Shown piece after piece: positions 10,165-22,467 of a DNA stretch of 64,000 bases. The stretch's first letter is position 1, and every line of letters starts with the position of its first letter. The notes under the pieces were generated by a model. The model was not told where the DNA came from, did not search any database, and saw only the letters and a program-made list of their open reading frames with translations. The position numbers and the translations under genes are program-made. The stretch lies in contig CALNXK010000105.1 of assembly GCA_942486035.1 (NCBI GenBank), positions 1,171,001 through 1,235,000 of the forward strand. The letters are read 5' to 3'. This DNA comes from Porites lobata. Taxonomy: Eukaryota; Cnidaria; Anthozoa; Scleractinia; Poritidae.

Positions 10165-13100
10165 TCAGCCCAACTTTTTCCTCCTTATATATTGAACAGC
10201 GGCAGCCAATCCAAACTGCAGGAAAAAAGCAAAACATTATTAAATCCAACCAGAAAGGAATGATGCACACGAAAAATAAAAAGTAAATACATCAATATAT
10301 GATTAAAAACAACAAACCTGGATTATAGCCACGAGTATTCCTCCTATGCCAACCAATTTAAGATGATTGGAAGCGGAACGCCTTACCAATTTGAGACAGC
10401 CCTGTTGAAGGATAAAAGGTGACAAACAGGTTGAGAATAATGCAATGTGGGAAGTCAAATGGAAACCCTCATCCGATTTCTGACACATCAACAACTCGTG
10501 CGTTAAATGCCGTACGCAAGCACCTTCCATGAAGTATTATGTATACTTTTTACTCTATATGATGAAAGAGGCGGACGAGTTCATATCATACTTATCATCA
10601 TGCAATAGGCTAAATACTCACCCTATTGACCAAGCGAACTTACCCTACGATTAATCTTGCTAAGTTCAAATTCAAATCCACAGGCATGCACTTGATCAGT
10701 ACAACAACTGTCTGGTACTTTGTCATATCGATGACCACCATATGTAGTATTCCGCCAATCAGCGTAGTTGATGACTCCACAACATTGGTTCTATGTTGAG
10801 AACAATGTGTATTAGCTATAGTGAGGGAAGGAAAGTTTAATAGGAGGTGCCTTCGGAATGGGCTGATTAAAGACGTCTATCACTACAATGGTAATTCTTC
10901 GCACCTTTGATTGTACTCTGTTTACACCCACAAGGGATCCATAATGACCTGTCACACCATACTGCTTTAGGTGAACTGTTAAGTCATCCTCCATTTTATT
11001 TCCCACCTAAAAAAAGAGACAGCTGCAGTTTTTATAACTCTAACTCCAAAACTTTAATTTTTAACTGGCTCAAACAACCCTGTTGTAAGACAGGTGACAA
11101 GCCTGCAGTCCTGGGCATTCTCTTTTGCTCCAGTGTATCTAGAAATAGATAGGGAGCAACTAACAGAGAGTGCAAATAATTCAACAGCATTAATGACAAT
11201 AATGCACAATAAAATAATAATTGTAATTAAGTAATAATTTTAATAATTATTGTAAAGTTTTGGTATGAAGTAAAAACATTGTCTTGTGCCTTGAAAGGAA
11301 AAACTTAACTTTCTGGTTTGACAATACATAAAAAAACAATTTTTTTAAAAAAAAGGATAAAGACATACCTGTCCGGTATAAACAAAAGCCATAATTCCAG
11401 CCACAAAGGCAAGCAGGGCAGAAAGTAAAAGAACAATCAAAAACTGTAGGAAAAAAGAAAATTTTTATAAAATACAGATACAGGTACAATAACATTATTT
11501 TTCAATTCAAATCATTCACAGAAATTTTCTAGTACATGTAAAGCAGTATTACTACTTTCAAAGCTCTTGGTAGATTACTGATAAATCAAAATGCATCATC
11601 TGGTGTAACTTCAAAAAGTGACAAACACTTCCAATAAGGGGCAAGCTGTTTACTGGGATGATGCCAATAAGAAGTACAATCATGTAAATGTCAGTTAAAT
11701 TCTGTTGAAAATGGACACTAGACTTGCATTTATTTCCAATCTGTTAGGTCAACCATAGTCAAATTGGCCACTTTAAACTTCACCCTAACCCTAACCCAGA
11801 ATGTGCCTTTACAAGAAACATAGATGGCCATGGAGGAGTGTGTACAGGGGTAAGACTTAAAATCAATGAAAAAGCCGCTCTCTATGTAGTCAAGACAGAA
11901 CTTCAGCTGTATCAACAACTAGAATTTCTTTAAAAAAACCGTTAGCATTAAATGATTATGTTTGGTGATCCTTTACAAGTTATGTTTGATTGGAGGGGAC
12001 TAGCCTGCAAGAAGTCTCTCTTTTTCTACTGATTTAGTAAGGAGGGTGCACACGCATGCAAGCGTCTTATGCTTCTCGCACGTTTCGCTCAAGGGACTAC
12101 AAAAATATGAGACTGTTCCTAGTCTAGGAGGTGACAAACCATTGAAATACCAATTATTTACAATGCAGTCAGATGCTCTCTCCTGAGAACATTTTTGCAC
12201 GTCCTGGCTAACTAAGGGTTCGGAACAGGCAATGGAAACCTCACTCCCTAAAAGTGGCTACAGTTGCTTACTAGAGGTGGTCATTTATAAGTGGTTCCAA
12301 CAATAGTGATTTGACTGGTAAAATTTGCCTTCTTTGGAACCAAACTTGCTTACAAAAGGAGTACCCTTATAACAGGAGGTAGCACATGGCAGTTCAACTG
12401 TACTACTATGTAAACAAAAATTTCTATTTAGATATTGTTCACAATTTGGGATGGAATGCTTATCCTCAACTTCACAAACCAACAAGATGCTTCCCAGTTA
12501 CTTACTATTAATAAATATTTCTTTGCTTCTGCCGGTGGGCATTCTCTACATTTCATTGCAATGACTTCAACACTTCCAGCAATAATGCTCAAAATTCCAG
12601 CAATAAGAATGACAACAGCTGCTGATTGAAATGGCACAGAGGAAAGAGCAGCATGGTCTTTCTGATTAACAAGGACTGCAATACCTGATGCAAACATGAA
12701 AATGCCTAAAACCTGTGAAAAGATGAAAAATAATATAAATTTAAAGTGCTGTTCCTCATATGGCATTCTCAATACCTGTACTAACTGTTTCAATTACATT
12801 TTGAAGGTTACGTAAATCTAAATTTTATCCATTCTATTTGTTTTATTTACTTTTTAATTAATAAATTCTTGTGTTAACACAGCACAGGTGAATAGTTCCA
12901 TTATGCACAAAAGAATTGGCATCTCTGTTGGTTTGCTGGCTCAATTGGACTTGGGTGCTGAGAGTGTATTGAAGAGGTCAGGGTTCGAATCCTGCTAGAT
13001 TTTTTCAAGCTTCCTTTTCACAACTGCATAAATTGCATTTCTACACTGCAACTGTGATGATCTACCTACTTTGCATCTATTTCTTCATCCCACAGTTTAA

Positions 13101-15638
13101 ATATATATGAAATTCATACATTCATTTATTTAGGCCTCATTTTGCAATAAGTTGTGTATCGCTGCGATGGTCTTCTCTGCATCGTAATTGATGCAATGTT
13201 GGCTATGTCAATGATGTACATTGACATTCTGCAATCAGTTTATTTAGGCTTATCAAAATACAGTTATAAACAAATACAGTGTATTGTATAAATTTAAGTA
13301 AGAACCAATCCCAAGTTTTGTGGTAGTCAATGACTATACAGTTGCATCTGCTTCACCAAATTTACGAACATGATTAAGAACTAGTCAAAGACTCATAGCC
13401 TATGAAGTAACAAATTATCAAACTAGAAGGACCCAAAAATACAAGAACCTTTTTGGCAGACTCCAAAAAATGTACGTAAGTGCAGATTTTTACTTTAGTA
13501 CTGCATTAATCACAATAACTTTAACAAAATTAAACTAATCACTGAAATCGGATCCATAGCTCTGTCTTAGTCAGACAGCAATGAAACATAACACAACTGA
13601 GTAACACTCCAAAACCATTAACATACTGAAGAGAAAATCAAGTTTGTTTGTGATTTTTCACAAGCCTGTGGCAGAATTTCTAAGCTGTAAAGCACACCAC
13701 CATGAGCACAAACCACCAAACCAAAAATTGTCTCTTAATATTATTGTTACATTTGGTTGTGTGGCAAGGTAGGTTCCATACAGTATTTTACATGCTACAA
13801 TAGCATTATATTAAAGTGCATCCTTTTCACTCGAAAAAAAAAGAAAAGAAAAAGATTGTGACGTCATTATATAGTGCAGTGATTGCACCAATGTCATTCA
13901 CTTCTCATTTCCATCAATTTGGATATTAATTTTATTTCAGTCTTGTTTCTTCCCTTTTTTTCAAAGTGATACCGATTTTACTTAAAACCACTTTTTGACA
14001 AACTTCAATCCAAAATCAATCAGTAGAGAAAATTTTATAGCAATCAGACAAGGATAAAATCACTTTCAAAACAATGAAAAACATTGGTATGGAATCAGAA
14101 AAACTGTATCAAAACACTGTAAACTGTATCGAATTTCCACAAATTCCAGAAGGTGCTTGTCATACACTTCCCCCCTCCCCACCCTCCACCACACTATATT
14201 ATTATGCAAAAGATAATTTTTTCTGAGATAAAATGAGAAAAAATCTTTTATTTAATATGTTAATACGTATACGGTGTCTAATGATCTCAAGGACGTTCTT
14301 AGCTAACAATTAACCATAGAGGTGATACCTTAACCCATTCGCCCCTGAACCGCCCGTAACCGCCCGTGCGGATCCAGGTCCTTTCTACCCTTTGTGACGT
14401 CATCAGTTTTAACGGTCAAGGACAACTTTCTTCGCTAACTTGTGCAGAGTGAAGAGATCTTTCAAACCATACCAGAATGAGCACAATTCAGTCAAGGACA
14501 TCGGAGAAAGAAGCAAAAAACCACGTGACAAGGACCTGAAAATCTCCATGAAAATCTTGTTCCATTACCCACCTACCTTTCCTTTCACCTAATCCTAAGA
14601 TCCTAAAAGCTTTCCTAAAAACTCTTCCCACCAAAATGAAGCCTACTAAATGCCCAGCAAGAGAAAAAAAAAATGAGGCAAGAAAAGCGGAAAAAGAAGG
14701 GAGGAGAGAAAGCAAAAAGTAAAAGTCAAGACTGCTGTGTCACTTTTAAACCCAAAAACTATGCGAAATTTTGCTTTCTGCGCATGCCCGAACTTCGCAA
14801 GCTGATATTTTGCATCTGGATCAGAAGGCCGCCAAGTGTACGACCTGTAAACCGGTTTGTGGTAAGTTTTAGCTCTTTATAGCACGACAATGACCAGAAA
14901 ACCACTCGACTAGCTTCAAAACGCGTTTTTCGGCAAAATCTTCAGGAGCGAATGGGTTAATTATGCTACTGACTACACGAATAATGTCATCTGCAAAAGA
15001 ACCAGTTACTTTCAAACTAAACACCACGTGAACTTTCAGTACTTCATTTCAGTTAGAATATGTTACAAGAAGGCTTAACACATGACCAAATTACAATAAA
15101 TCAAACGTGTAATAAAGCAACAACTAGATAACTGGAAGTTTGTTCATGAGCCGATGACAATAAATATTGTATTTAAGAAAACTATAGCGCACCGTGAAAA
15201 AATCATTTAGCCAACCGTAAATTTTATAGGTAAAAGATGATCAATGTAAACAATAATACTTGTTTTGAAACAAAGGTATAAACAGTAAAATAACTGATAG
15301 CTTCCTCAACTGAGAAGCTGTAATTTATTAATAACTTACCAATCTTACTCAGACCCACTGGAAAAAAAACCACTGTAAGCATCCCCACCCCCTTGGAAAT
15401 CACCATCTTTTGGACCCCCCCTCCCCTCAGAATTTCAGTTGCTCTCTGTGGGGAGGTATGGCTATTTTCTGGGACTACACACACATTGTAAACATTTCCT
15501 AGCGCATTAATTAGCATGATTTGAAAACATAATAAGATAGAATGTACTTACTACAATACAGATGCCCACACCAGGAAGGACTCTACTTGTGTAATGTCTC
15601 TGATGTGCATTACGTACTTCCATCATTAAACCTGCCAT
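10165..15638 (-). CDS. Tetraspanin, complete seven-exon gene, 250 aa
   Basis: Coding exons in order: 15552-15638, 12506-12712, 11369-11443, 10905-11006, 10644-10790, 10318-10401, 10165-10215. All junctions are phase 0, and the stop codon is TGA. The protein has four membrane segments: residues about 20-45 (GVGICIVVLGIFMFASGIAV), 61-84 (VVILIAGILSIIAG), 97-121 (LIVLLLSALLAFVAGIMAFV) and a C-terminal one containing LVGIGGILVAII. The large loop between segments 3 and 4 carries NQCCGV, VPDSCC, HACG and GC: six cysteines in the tetraspanin pattern. The short C-tail ends YIRRKKLG. Tetraspanins organise integrins, receptors and enzymes in plasma or endosomal membranes. The second membrane segment lacks the usual GCCGA-like end and reads GSVEVIAMKC instead. 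The donor after 10905 is GTGCGA, a weak site. ATG 15638 was chosen because it opens the signal-anchor exon; that exon is open further upstream. The subfamily is not resolved, and no poly(A) signal was found. Confidence 0.88.
11782..11797. repeat. Short interstitial telomere-type repeat
   Basis: ACCCTAACCCTAACCC, two and a half units of the TTAGGG-type repeat, in a tetraspanin intron. It may be chance. Confidence 0.5.
12919..13030 (+). mobile_element. tRNA-derived SINE-like unit
   Basis: TGGCTCAATTGG resembles an A box and GGTTCGAATCC is a perfect B box of an RNA polymerase III promoter, about 42 bp apart. The sequence does not fold as a complete tRNA and is followed by unrelated AT-rich sequence. 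It lies in the first tetraspanin intron. Confidence 0.6.
14330..14960. mobile_element. Nonautonomous piggyBac-type element with TTAA target sites
   Basis: The left end reads TTAACCCATTCGCCCCTGAA and the right end TTCAGGAGCGAATGGGTTAA, a near-perfect 20-bp inverted repeat. TTAA at both outer edges followed by CCC/GGG matches the target-site duplication and terminal bases of piggyBac transposons. The 630-bp interior has no transposase frame, so it would need a transposase from elsewhere. It sits in the first tetraspanin intron. Confidence 0.65.
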
Positions 15639-15899
15639 TTTTCTTCCTGGCTCTGATACAGTGATTGTCCTGACAGTTCTACATGCAAACAGTCATTGCA
15701 AATCATATTAAAGTAATTACAAACAACAATATTATATTCAAGAGATAAAAAAACAAAATAATAAGGTATGTTTTGTTAATAATTATCTTACAAAAATACC
15801 ACTAATTGAAAGGGAAATCATATGCTGCCAGGGTAGCCTGCGAATGGCAGACGTTTCTCCTTGCTCATCGCCGCTGAGGGACGTTTTGGGAGGACGAAT

Positions 15900-16286
15900 G
15901 TCTCTGCGACTTAGTGACAGAAATTCCATACTGATGATGTAAATCAATGTTTACTTGATATATCCGGTAGTCATAGGGTTCCAAATGCAAATTTGCTCAA
16001 TTTTACGTTTCTCTTGGTCGATTTTGGAAAAGTCTTGTGATTATCTGCAAATGAGCTCCAGCAGAACTCTCAAATGCTTCTTCAAGAGAAGACTACATTC
16101 CACAAATATTGACTGTTTTGTAAGAGATTCATCGTGTTTACATTTGACCTTTGCTGCCTTTTGTCTGTCATTCATAAACAATAGCTAGAACAATGAAACT
16201 ACTCCGTTGACCAATTAGCGCTTCTGACCGGATTTCGGACAGATTTTGCATCAGCAGTATGGAATTTCTGTCGCTGAGTCGCAGAC
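15900..16286. repeat. Inverted-repeat (MITE-like) element
   Basis: The left end GTCTCTGCGACTTAGTGACA and the right end TGTCGCTGAGTCGCAGAC are inverted copies, with a second paired block GAAATTCCATACTGATGATG / CATCAGCAGTATGGAATTTC. Length is 387 bp. No transposase frame is present. Confidence 0.65.
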
Positions 16287-19200
16287 GGCGGCCCTTGATC
16301 TATACACCTGTAAATGATATCCTCAAAAATCAAAAATTAAAAAAGCAAAACTCTTTTTAACATAGAGAGTAAAAGCTTATTACTGTTGCTGCAAAGCCAC
16401 CAGGCTTTGCAGCAGACTAATTCAGGTCACATACATGACCAGCGTCAGTTGCCTGTGCCGGAAGCCAGCTTCATTTGAGATTAATTAGGATGTAAATATG
16501 TACGTACGTATATCACCGCATACGCCTCGATTTCAAGTATGGCATTTGAAAGTGAGGCTCTTTCGTTCGGAGTCAATCGATTCAGAAAGAAAACAAAAGG
16601 TCACTCTGAACACAGTCAAATAAAGCATAATATGGAAAACTTTAAGCCTGGAAGAAATCCTGTTTCGTATAGAAAGCCACGTTTGTGCTAGTGAAGAGTA
16701 TGAATACAAGTGAAGGTGAAAAATTCCTGTGAATTGGAGCAATACGTTTTTCAGAACATTTCAAGCAATTCCTGGAACTCTACGGTAAATAAAGTCGGTG
16801 TTTTGGCTAAATTTGTATTCAGCCAGGCTTTGTTGTATTTATTTAATTGATAAATTGCTTTAGTTATTAAGAGTTTTTCTAGAAAGTGTGACAAGGTTTG
16901 TTTTCCCTTGGTAGTAAAACGTTTCATACACAATGGAAGAAAAGGTTGAAAGTGATTTGATCAAAGCTTTATGAACCAGTTTAATAATGAACTCGATTGG
17001 AAATTCACTCTTTCACTCACCCACGCGCTCATGTGCTCTTAACTTTATCGTGGCCAGGTTTCAGACAAATAATATGCTGATTTATTCTCATGGACTTTTA
17101 TACAATGTAGCTTGATATAAACACTTATTTTGGTTCAAAGTTCAGTTTTTATCGTTTGCCTTTGTGTTGTGTAGCATTACATGCACAGTTATTTGACACA
17201 GTTAATGTCAAATATGAACAATCAAAATAAACTGTAACTGATGCAGATTCCCGGTGCAAATTATTTGAAATGTCATGCTTTACTCGCAGCACTTCGCTTT
17301 CCACTGGAAACTACTAGCAGTAAATAGAATTAGAACTAGGGGCCAGCAAGATTATAGTTTACTTGGCCTCTTTACACTCTACTTAGTATTAATAAATAGT
17401 AACAGTAAGAGAAAAAATATTTACGCTTCAATCTACCCACAAAATGGTAAACCTTACTCAGAATGAAATATGTGCTGTGCTCTGTTCGAAAAGGCAATAC
17501 AAACAACATGATAGAAAAAAAATGGCTATGTGAAATTTTGCACATCTATAGCCAGTTTATTAAACTCTGAAAATCCAATACAAATATAAACTGAAACTTT
17601 CATTAAACATGTATTGCCGGCGAAGGTGAGGGCAATCAACCGCCTGAAAAATACAAACTATAGAACAAGGAAAAGGCAGGAATGGGGAGGAGGAGGGCTT
17701 ATGAAAAAATTTTTGTGTGTCAAGGAGATCACGAACGCGATGATCAATAAAATACGACATTACCTAAAGATGCCATATTGAATTGAAAATTCAAATCAGT
17801 ACCCTCGATTCCACGTTTCTAGCCTCTTTCCACATTACTGTACTCATAAACTGTGCAAGGCTAAATTGTCGCATAAAATTTTATTTGAAGACAAATAATG
17901 CAGGTGCTAGAAATATAATGTGTGAATGGTGTAAATAAAGTGTTATGTTCAGTTATTTTAAGTAATATTTGTGAAGGGACCTTCAGTTTGTTACGAAAGT
18001 CAACAATCTAGCATGTACATCTTTAGGCAACTCGTTCACACGTGATTAAAGATTTATATGAATTCACGTATTAATAGTACATTGACCATGAAATCTACCT
18101 TCTGGAGTTTCTAGTTTTTATGCAAAGAAATCCCACAATTTTGTTCTTTTCGTAACTGTACTACATGTAAATTTTACTAACTAACTGGAAAACACACTGA
18201 TTATCAACCCATCACCATGGATAATCAGAAATAAATTGGGGTCAATCAGGATTTCTTAATGTTATTGAATCCACCTTGACAATGGCTTTCTTGATATTGT
18301 AATATTTCCGTCTTTGTATTGGGGATAAGTCTGAGGCTACTGAAGCCAAACAAATACAGGGAAATTCACTGGCCTGGTGAGACATAAAAAATTCTAGTTG
18401 TGATATGCCTTGAATTTTTTGCCAGCCATCACAGAAATCTGGGATACATCAAGAAAGCGGTCACAGTCCAACTCCTAATTTCAAGGATTTCCTTCCTTAA
18501 CATCTTTTCGCAAAACCACAAATAGGATTTGCAAAATGGTTGTGTCCAGATTTCCCAGTAACCAAAGATTTTACTGGGCACTTTAAACAAGAATTCAAAG
18601 CTGAACATTTTGTGAAAAACTTTATGATCTCATGAAGTTATTTTGATTTGGACGTTTAGCAGGGGTAGGGTAGTGAATTCTGACAATAATTTATGCATAT
18701 ATCTATTAATTTTCATTTGTAGTCACACAAGTAGATAAAGGAAGCCCGCCATGTAAAAACATATCAATAATAGTAACAAAAAAATAGTAAATAAAGGTTG
18801 TTACAGCTTAACTTCTTAAATAAACGCTTGCTTGCTTTCGTTAACTGAATAATACTCAGAGAACTTGCAGACAGCACATGCGATTGACAGAGAAACAAAA
18901 CAAATGCTTTGGCGAGAAAGAACCGCCGTTCACAGCAGAATCGGCGAAATTAACGATTATTTGTATTCATAGCAATTTTATAACATTTCTTGATACTTTC
19001 TACAAAGTTCTCCACTGCATTTTTAGCTTAATGTCATGCACAAGCATGTATTACTGAGTGGCTATCGTCAATGGAGCCTCAATACAATCCAATCCGGCAA
19101 TGAAAGAATTTATCATTTCTTTTTACCTTCAGAATTGCACCAAAATAAGGTTAAATCCAACTTCTAACGCCTTTAAGTGTCGATGATTTTTTCAAATGCG

Positions 19201-20043
19201 GTTAAGACACCAACAGCTTCACATTGAAAGACGACTAAAAGGTGTAGTTTTTCAAGTCATACTTCTGACCATTGGGGAGTGACCTGGAACCCAGGCCCTT
19301 TGTTTATCGACGCATCCCAACGACTAAAGAAAACCGAGTAAGGGCCAGGGGGCAAAGCTGTGGATTTGGAGTTCAAACAGATTGGGTACAAACTGTTATC
19401 AAGTTACAAATCTGAGGTAACTCTCCCTCACTCGTGCCAGAAGACTGATTCTTGAAGAAAATACTATAAGTTGTTTGTAAGAGAGTTAACCTTCGATCAG
19501 GTGGACCTTCTTCCCTTAAGCCGTGCCATCTTTTTCCCCTCCCTTTCCCCGTCCGTTAGAATAAAATCAGTCCAAATGGATGCAGCGACATGACATCTCA
19601 TAAGACAAACTTAAAGCAAGGGGCACACATACACCAATCCACGGCCTGGCCAGTACCTCACACATGGGCAATATTCTCCGGGCAGTGACTAAGGAAGCCA
19701 TGAACAGCTGTTTCGCCATAGTTCGAGAACTCGATCTTTCGACAACCCGGCCTATTTCTCGAACCAAAAGTCGTTTCCAATTATTTTTTCTAACCTGTAT
19801 AATTTTTTTTGCTTTCTTTCTTTTCATTTCTCTCCTTTTTCTTTTTTTACAAAAGCTTGTTCAAAATCCGATGGCGCCAGGCGGTCATTGTAGAAGCAAG
19901 TAAAACCTGGATTAGGGGAGGAAGGGGAGGAACGGGGGCAGGGGACGGGGGATAAAAAATAAAACAGGAATTAAAAAAACAAAACAAAACGAAACGAAAC
20001 AAAAATCCCCGCCCACGAAGTCTGCGAAATTACCGAACACCAA

Positions 20044-20067
20044 CCCCCCCCCAACCCCCCCCCCCCC
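20044..20067. repeat. C-homopolymer tracts
   Basis: Runs of 9 and 13 C separated by AA. The minus strand is G-rich and could form a G-quadruplex. Confidence 0.8.
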
Positions 20068-21699
20068 TAACCCCACCTACCTCTTGCCGTAATTGGTTGA
20101 GTATGCATGACTTTTTGTGAAAGGTTTGAGCAGGCAACAAAAATCGACTTACAGTAATAGCAATGACACGTCTGTTTGACAAGTCTTAGAGTAAAGCTGG
20201 GACCGATCTAAAAGGGGTTCATGGGGTTCGATCAAACCTCCTAAATAAAGGCAGCTAATGTCAAAAACTTGTAAAAATATAAAACGAATACTGTCAATCT
20301 TAAATGCAATAAATTCATTACCAAGTAGTAAGCCTCTGCTGTTCAACAAAGCTAAAATGTTTTATTCTTAAAAAAACAAATAAATTTTTTGTTCACTGTG
20401 AATGTAGCTCTTTTAATTGTCTCTTTTCTCATAGTTCTGCAAAGCATCACGCCAAAAGTGACATTTTGACTAGCTATATGCACCTTCCCTCTAAAAACCT
20501 GGATCCGCCCTAGGTATCGTGATGTGCAAGTGAAATAATGCCAAATACACGTCTTAGCTAGTAACAGTTGAAGGATTTGCAGAAAAGTTACTTTAAAGTG
20601 ATGCTTGGAAGTCGTTAAGCAAAAGGCCATTTCCAAGTTGCCTTAGAATCCTGTCTGTTAGAACGAGGCTAAGCGCAAAACCATTGATATTTCATTCTCA
20701 CGCCAAAAAGAAAAAATACTTTTTGCATAAGAAAAGTTTTAGGGCGCTTTCCACTGGGTCCAGAGCCAGGGAAAAGCGCCCTGGGGACGAGGTTGCTTGC
20801 ACTTAGCTAGCGTTTGAATGAAAGAGTTTTTGGAACTCAGGAAACGGTCTATATGTATTATTTCTCCTCGTTACAATATTTGTTTTCTAATTCCTTAATT
20901 TGGAATACTGCTTGCAGACGTGTGTCGTCAAGAAGGACTATATAGTTTCGTTGCAGGTCCACTCGGTCTCTATCATTTGTAACTTTTCCCGTATACACTT
21001 GCAATCTGGTCTAAGAAAACGAGTCCCTCATTGAGACAAGCGAAGCATTATCCACCATTTAGTATTCCTCCTTTTATGCGGCCTTCTCGGATTGGTAGCT
21101 AGGTAACAATCACTTTGATACCACCTCACCAACCAGAATCGGCTCCTTCGTCCCCTCTCTAGGAATCATTTTTGGCCTGCCACAAACCCGGCTCCCAAGA
21201 TGACGACACAGCACCATTCCTGTTAAATACATTAAGTGATTTTTTGTGCACCTTTTTCCTAAAGCAATACAGCAACTATAAACTTATCCTGAAAAACTTT
21301 AATCTCCTATTCGGTAACCCTAAATTCGGCCTAGTCATCTATCTCCACCCCTCTTGGGTAGCATTCTTTATTCGCATTGCTTATGATTTTAAACTACCTC
21401 CCATGAATTAATTGGCGTAAGTAATATAATAATTTAACCACTTAAAAAAGGTTGTTTCAATAATGATTCTTAAAAATTGAATAATAATAATAATAATAAC
21501 AACGATAAGTCATGGTAATAGGACTGAGTGGAGAACAATTCAGGGAGTAATCGGGCTAGTTATAATTTCAAAACTACTTTCAATTTACGAGCCCGATTAC
21601 TCTGGAAGCCGATGATCTGTAAAGAATACAACGTGCACACAGTCAGACAAGTGGTACAAACACGAGCCACTGAAAAGCTCCCACATTGTCATTAAAACA

Positions 21700-21849
21700 A
21701 TCAGGATAAAGAAACGCACTCTGGTTGATGTGGTTATACGCTCTAACAAAAATACTTCTACCAAGGTTTCCGAAAAATTATCTCAGTGTGAAGATCTGCA
21801 GATCGAAATCACTAGAATGTGGCAGATGAAGACAGAAATAACCACAAGG
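21700..21849 (+). mobile_element. LINE open-frame remnant
   Basis: One frame reads IRIKKRTLVDVVIRSNKNTS, then KVSEKLSQCEDLQIEITRMW and QMKT. This resembles the segment near the C-terminus of many LINE polyproteins (IDIAVP...EKYQDLKIEI.RMW). Flanking sequence has no long frame, so it is a truncated, decayed copy. The identification is by motif memory. Confidence 0.45.
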
Positions 21850-22467
21850 TCCCAGGTGCGTTACGAGTTAATATTAGACGCCAGCGCAGTCTTGTAGATG
21901 ACAAAATTACAGCTTCCTGTCAAACGAATTGGATAGGTCTCCTTGGCATTATATTAAAGTTAACAACAATAAACAATGAAACTGAGCCTTAAAAAATTAA
22001 ACTCTTAAGCAATAACAAGCTTTCAAAAATCCCCTAATAAAATCCGCTTTGCGTTCTTCAAGTCTGTCCACATCGGTGCCTTTTTTTCATATATATTTTT
22101 AATATTATTGACACTGTCTATTTCTTTTAAAGCTTTGTGTGGCCGTTATTTTTTTAGTGCAACACTCCATTTGTTGATTCTTCCCAATGTTTGGATTTTG
22201 GTCAGTTTTCTGACACAGGCTGAAGCTGGCAAATGTATTTAGAACCAATATAGAAATATTTCTCCCTAAAAGGAGAAATAGAGCCACCTGCATGCATATC
22301 AGCATTCAGTTGCAAAACGTTAGTGTGAATTATTTATGATTCAAATAACTAGGTCACTATTAAATTACACGCAATCTTTTGAAGAGGCCTCATTTTGTTC
22401 ACGTACATCAGTATAATACGTACCTCGTCTCAAGAGTAATCCGGTAGTTGAGAGTTAAGCCCGAAAA

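Larger units (their letters stand above)
15639..22467. other. Intergenic stretch with repeats; upstream region of two divergent genes
   Basis: It separates the minus-strand tetraspanin from the plus-strand PAN/TSP1 gene, so promoters of both should lie at its ends. It holds an inverted-repeat element at 15900-16286, C-rich tracts at 20044-20067 and a LINE remnant at 21700-21849. Non-coding 5' exons of the tetraspanin may be here but cannot be recognised. From 16.3 to 20.0 kb I see only AT-rich sequence with short, unconvincing frames. Confidence 0.4.

Noticed and set aside
12919..13000. Functional tRNA gene
   Set aside because: A and B boxes are present, but acceptor and anticodon stems do not pair.
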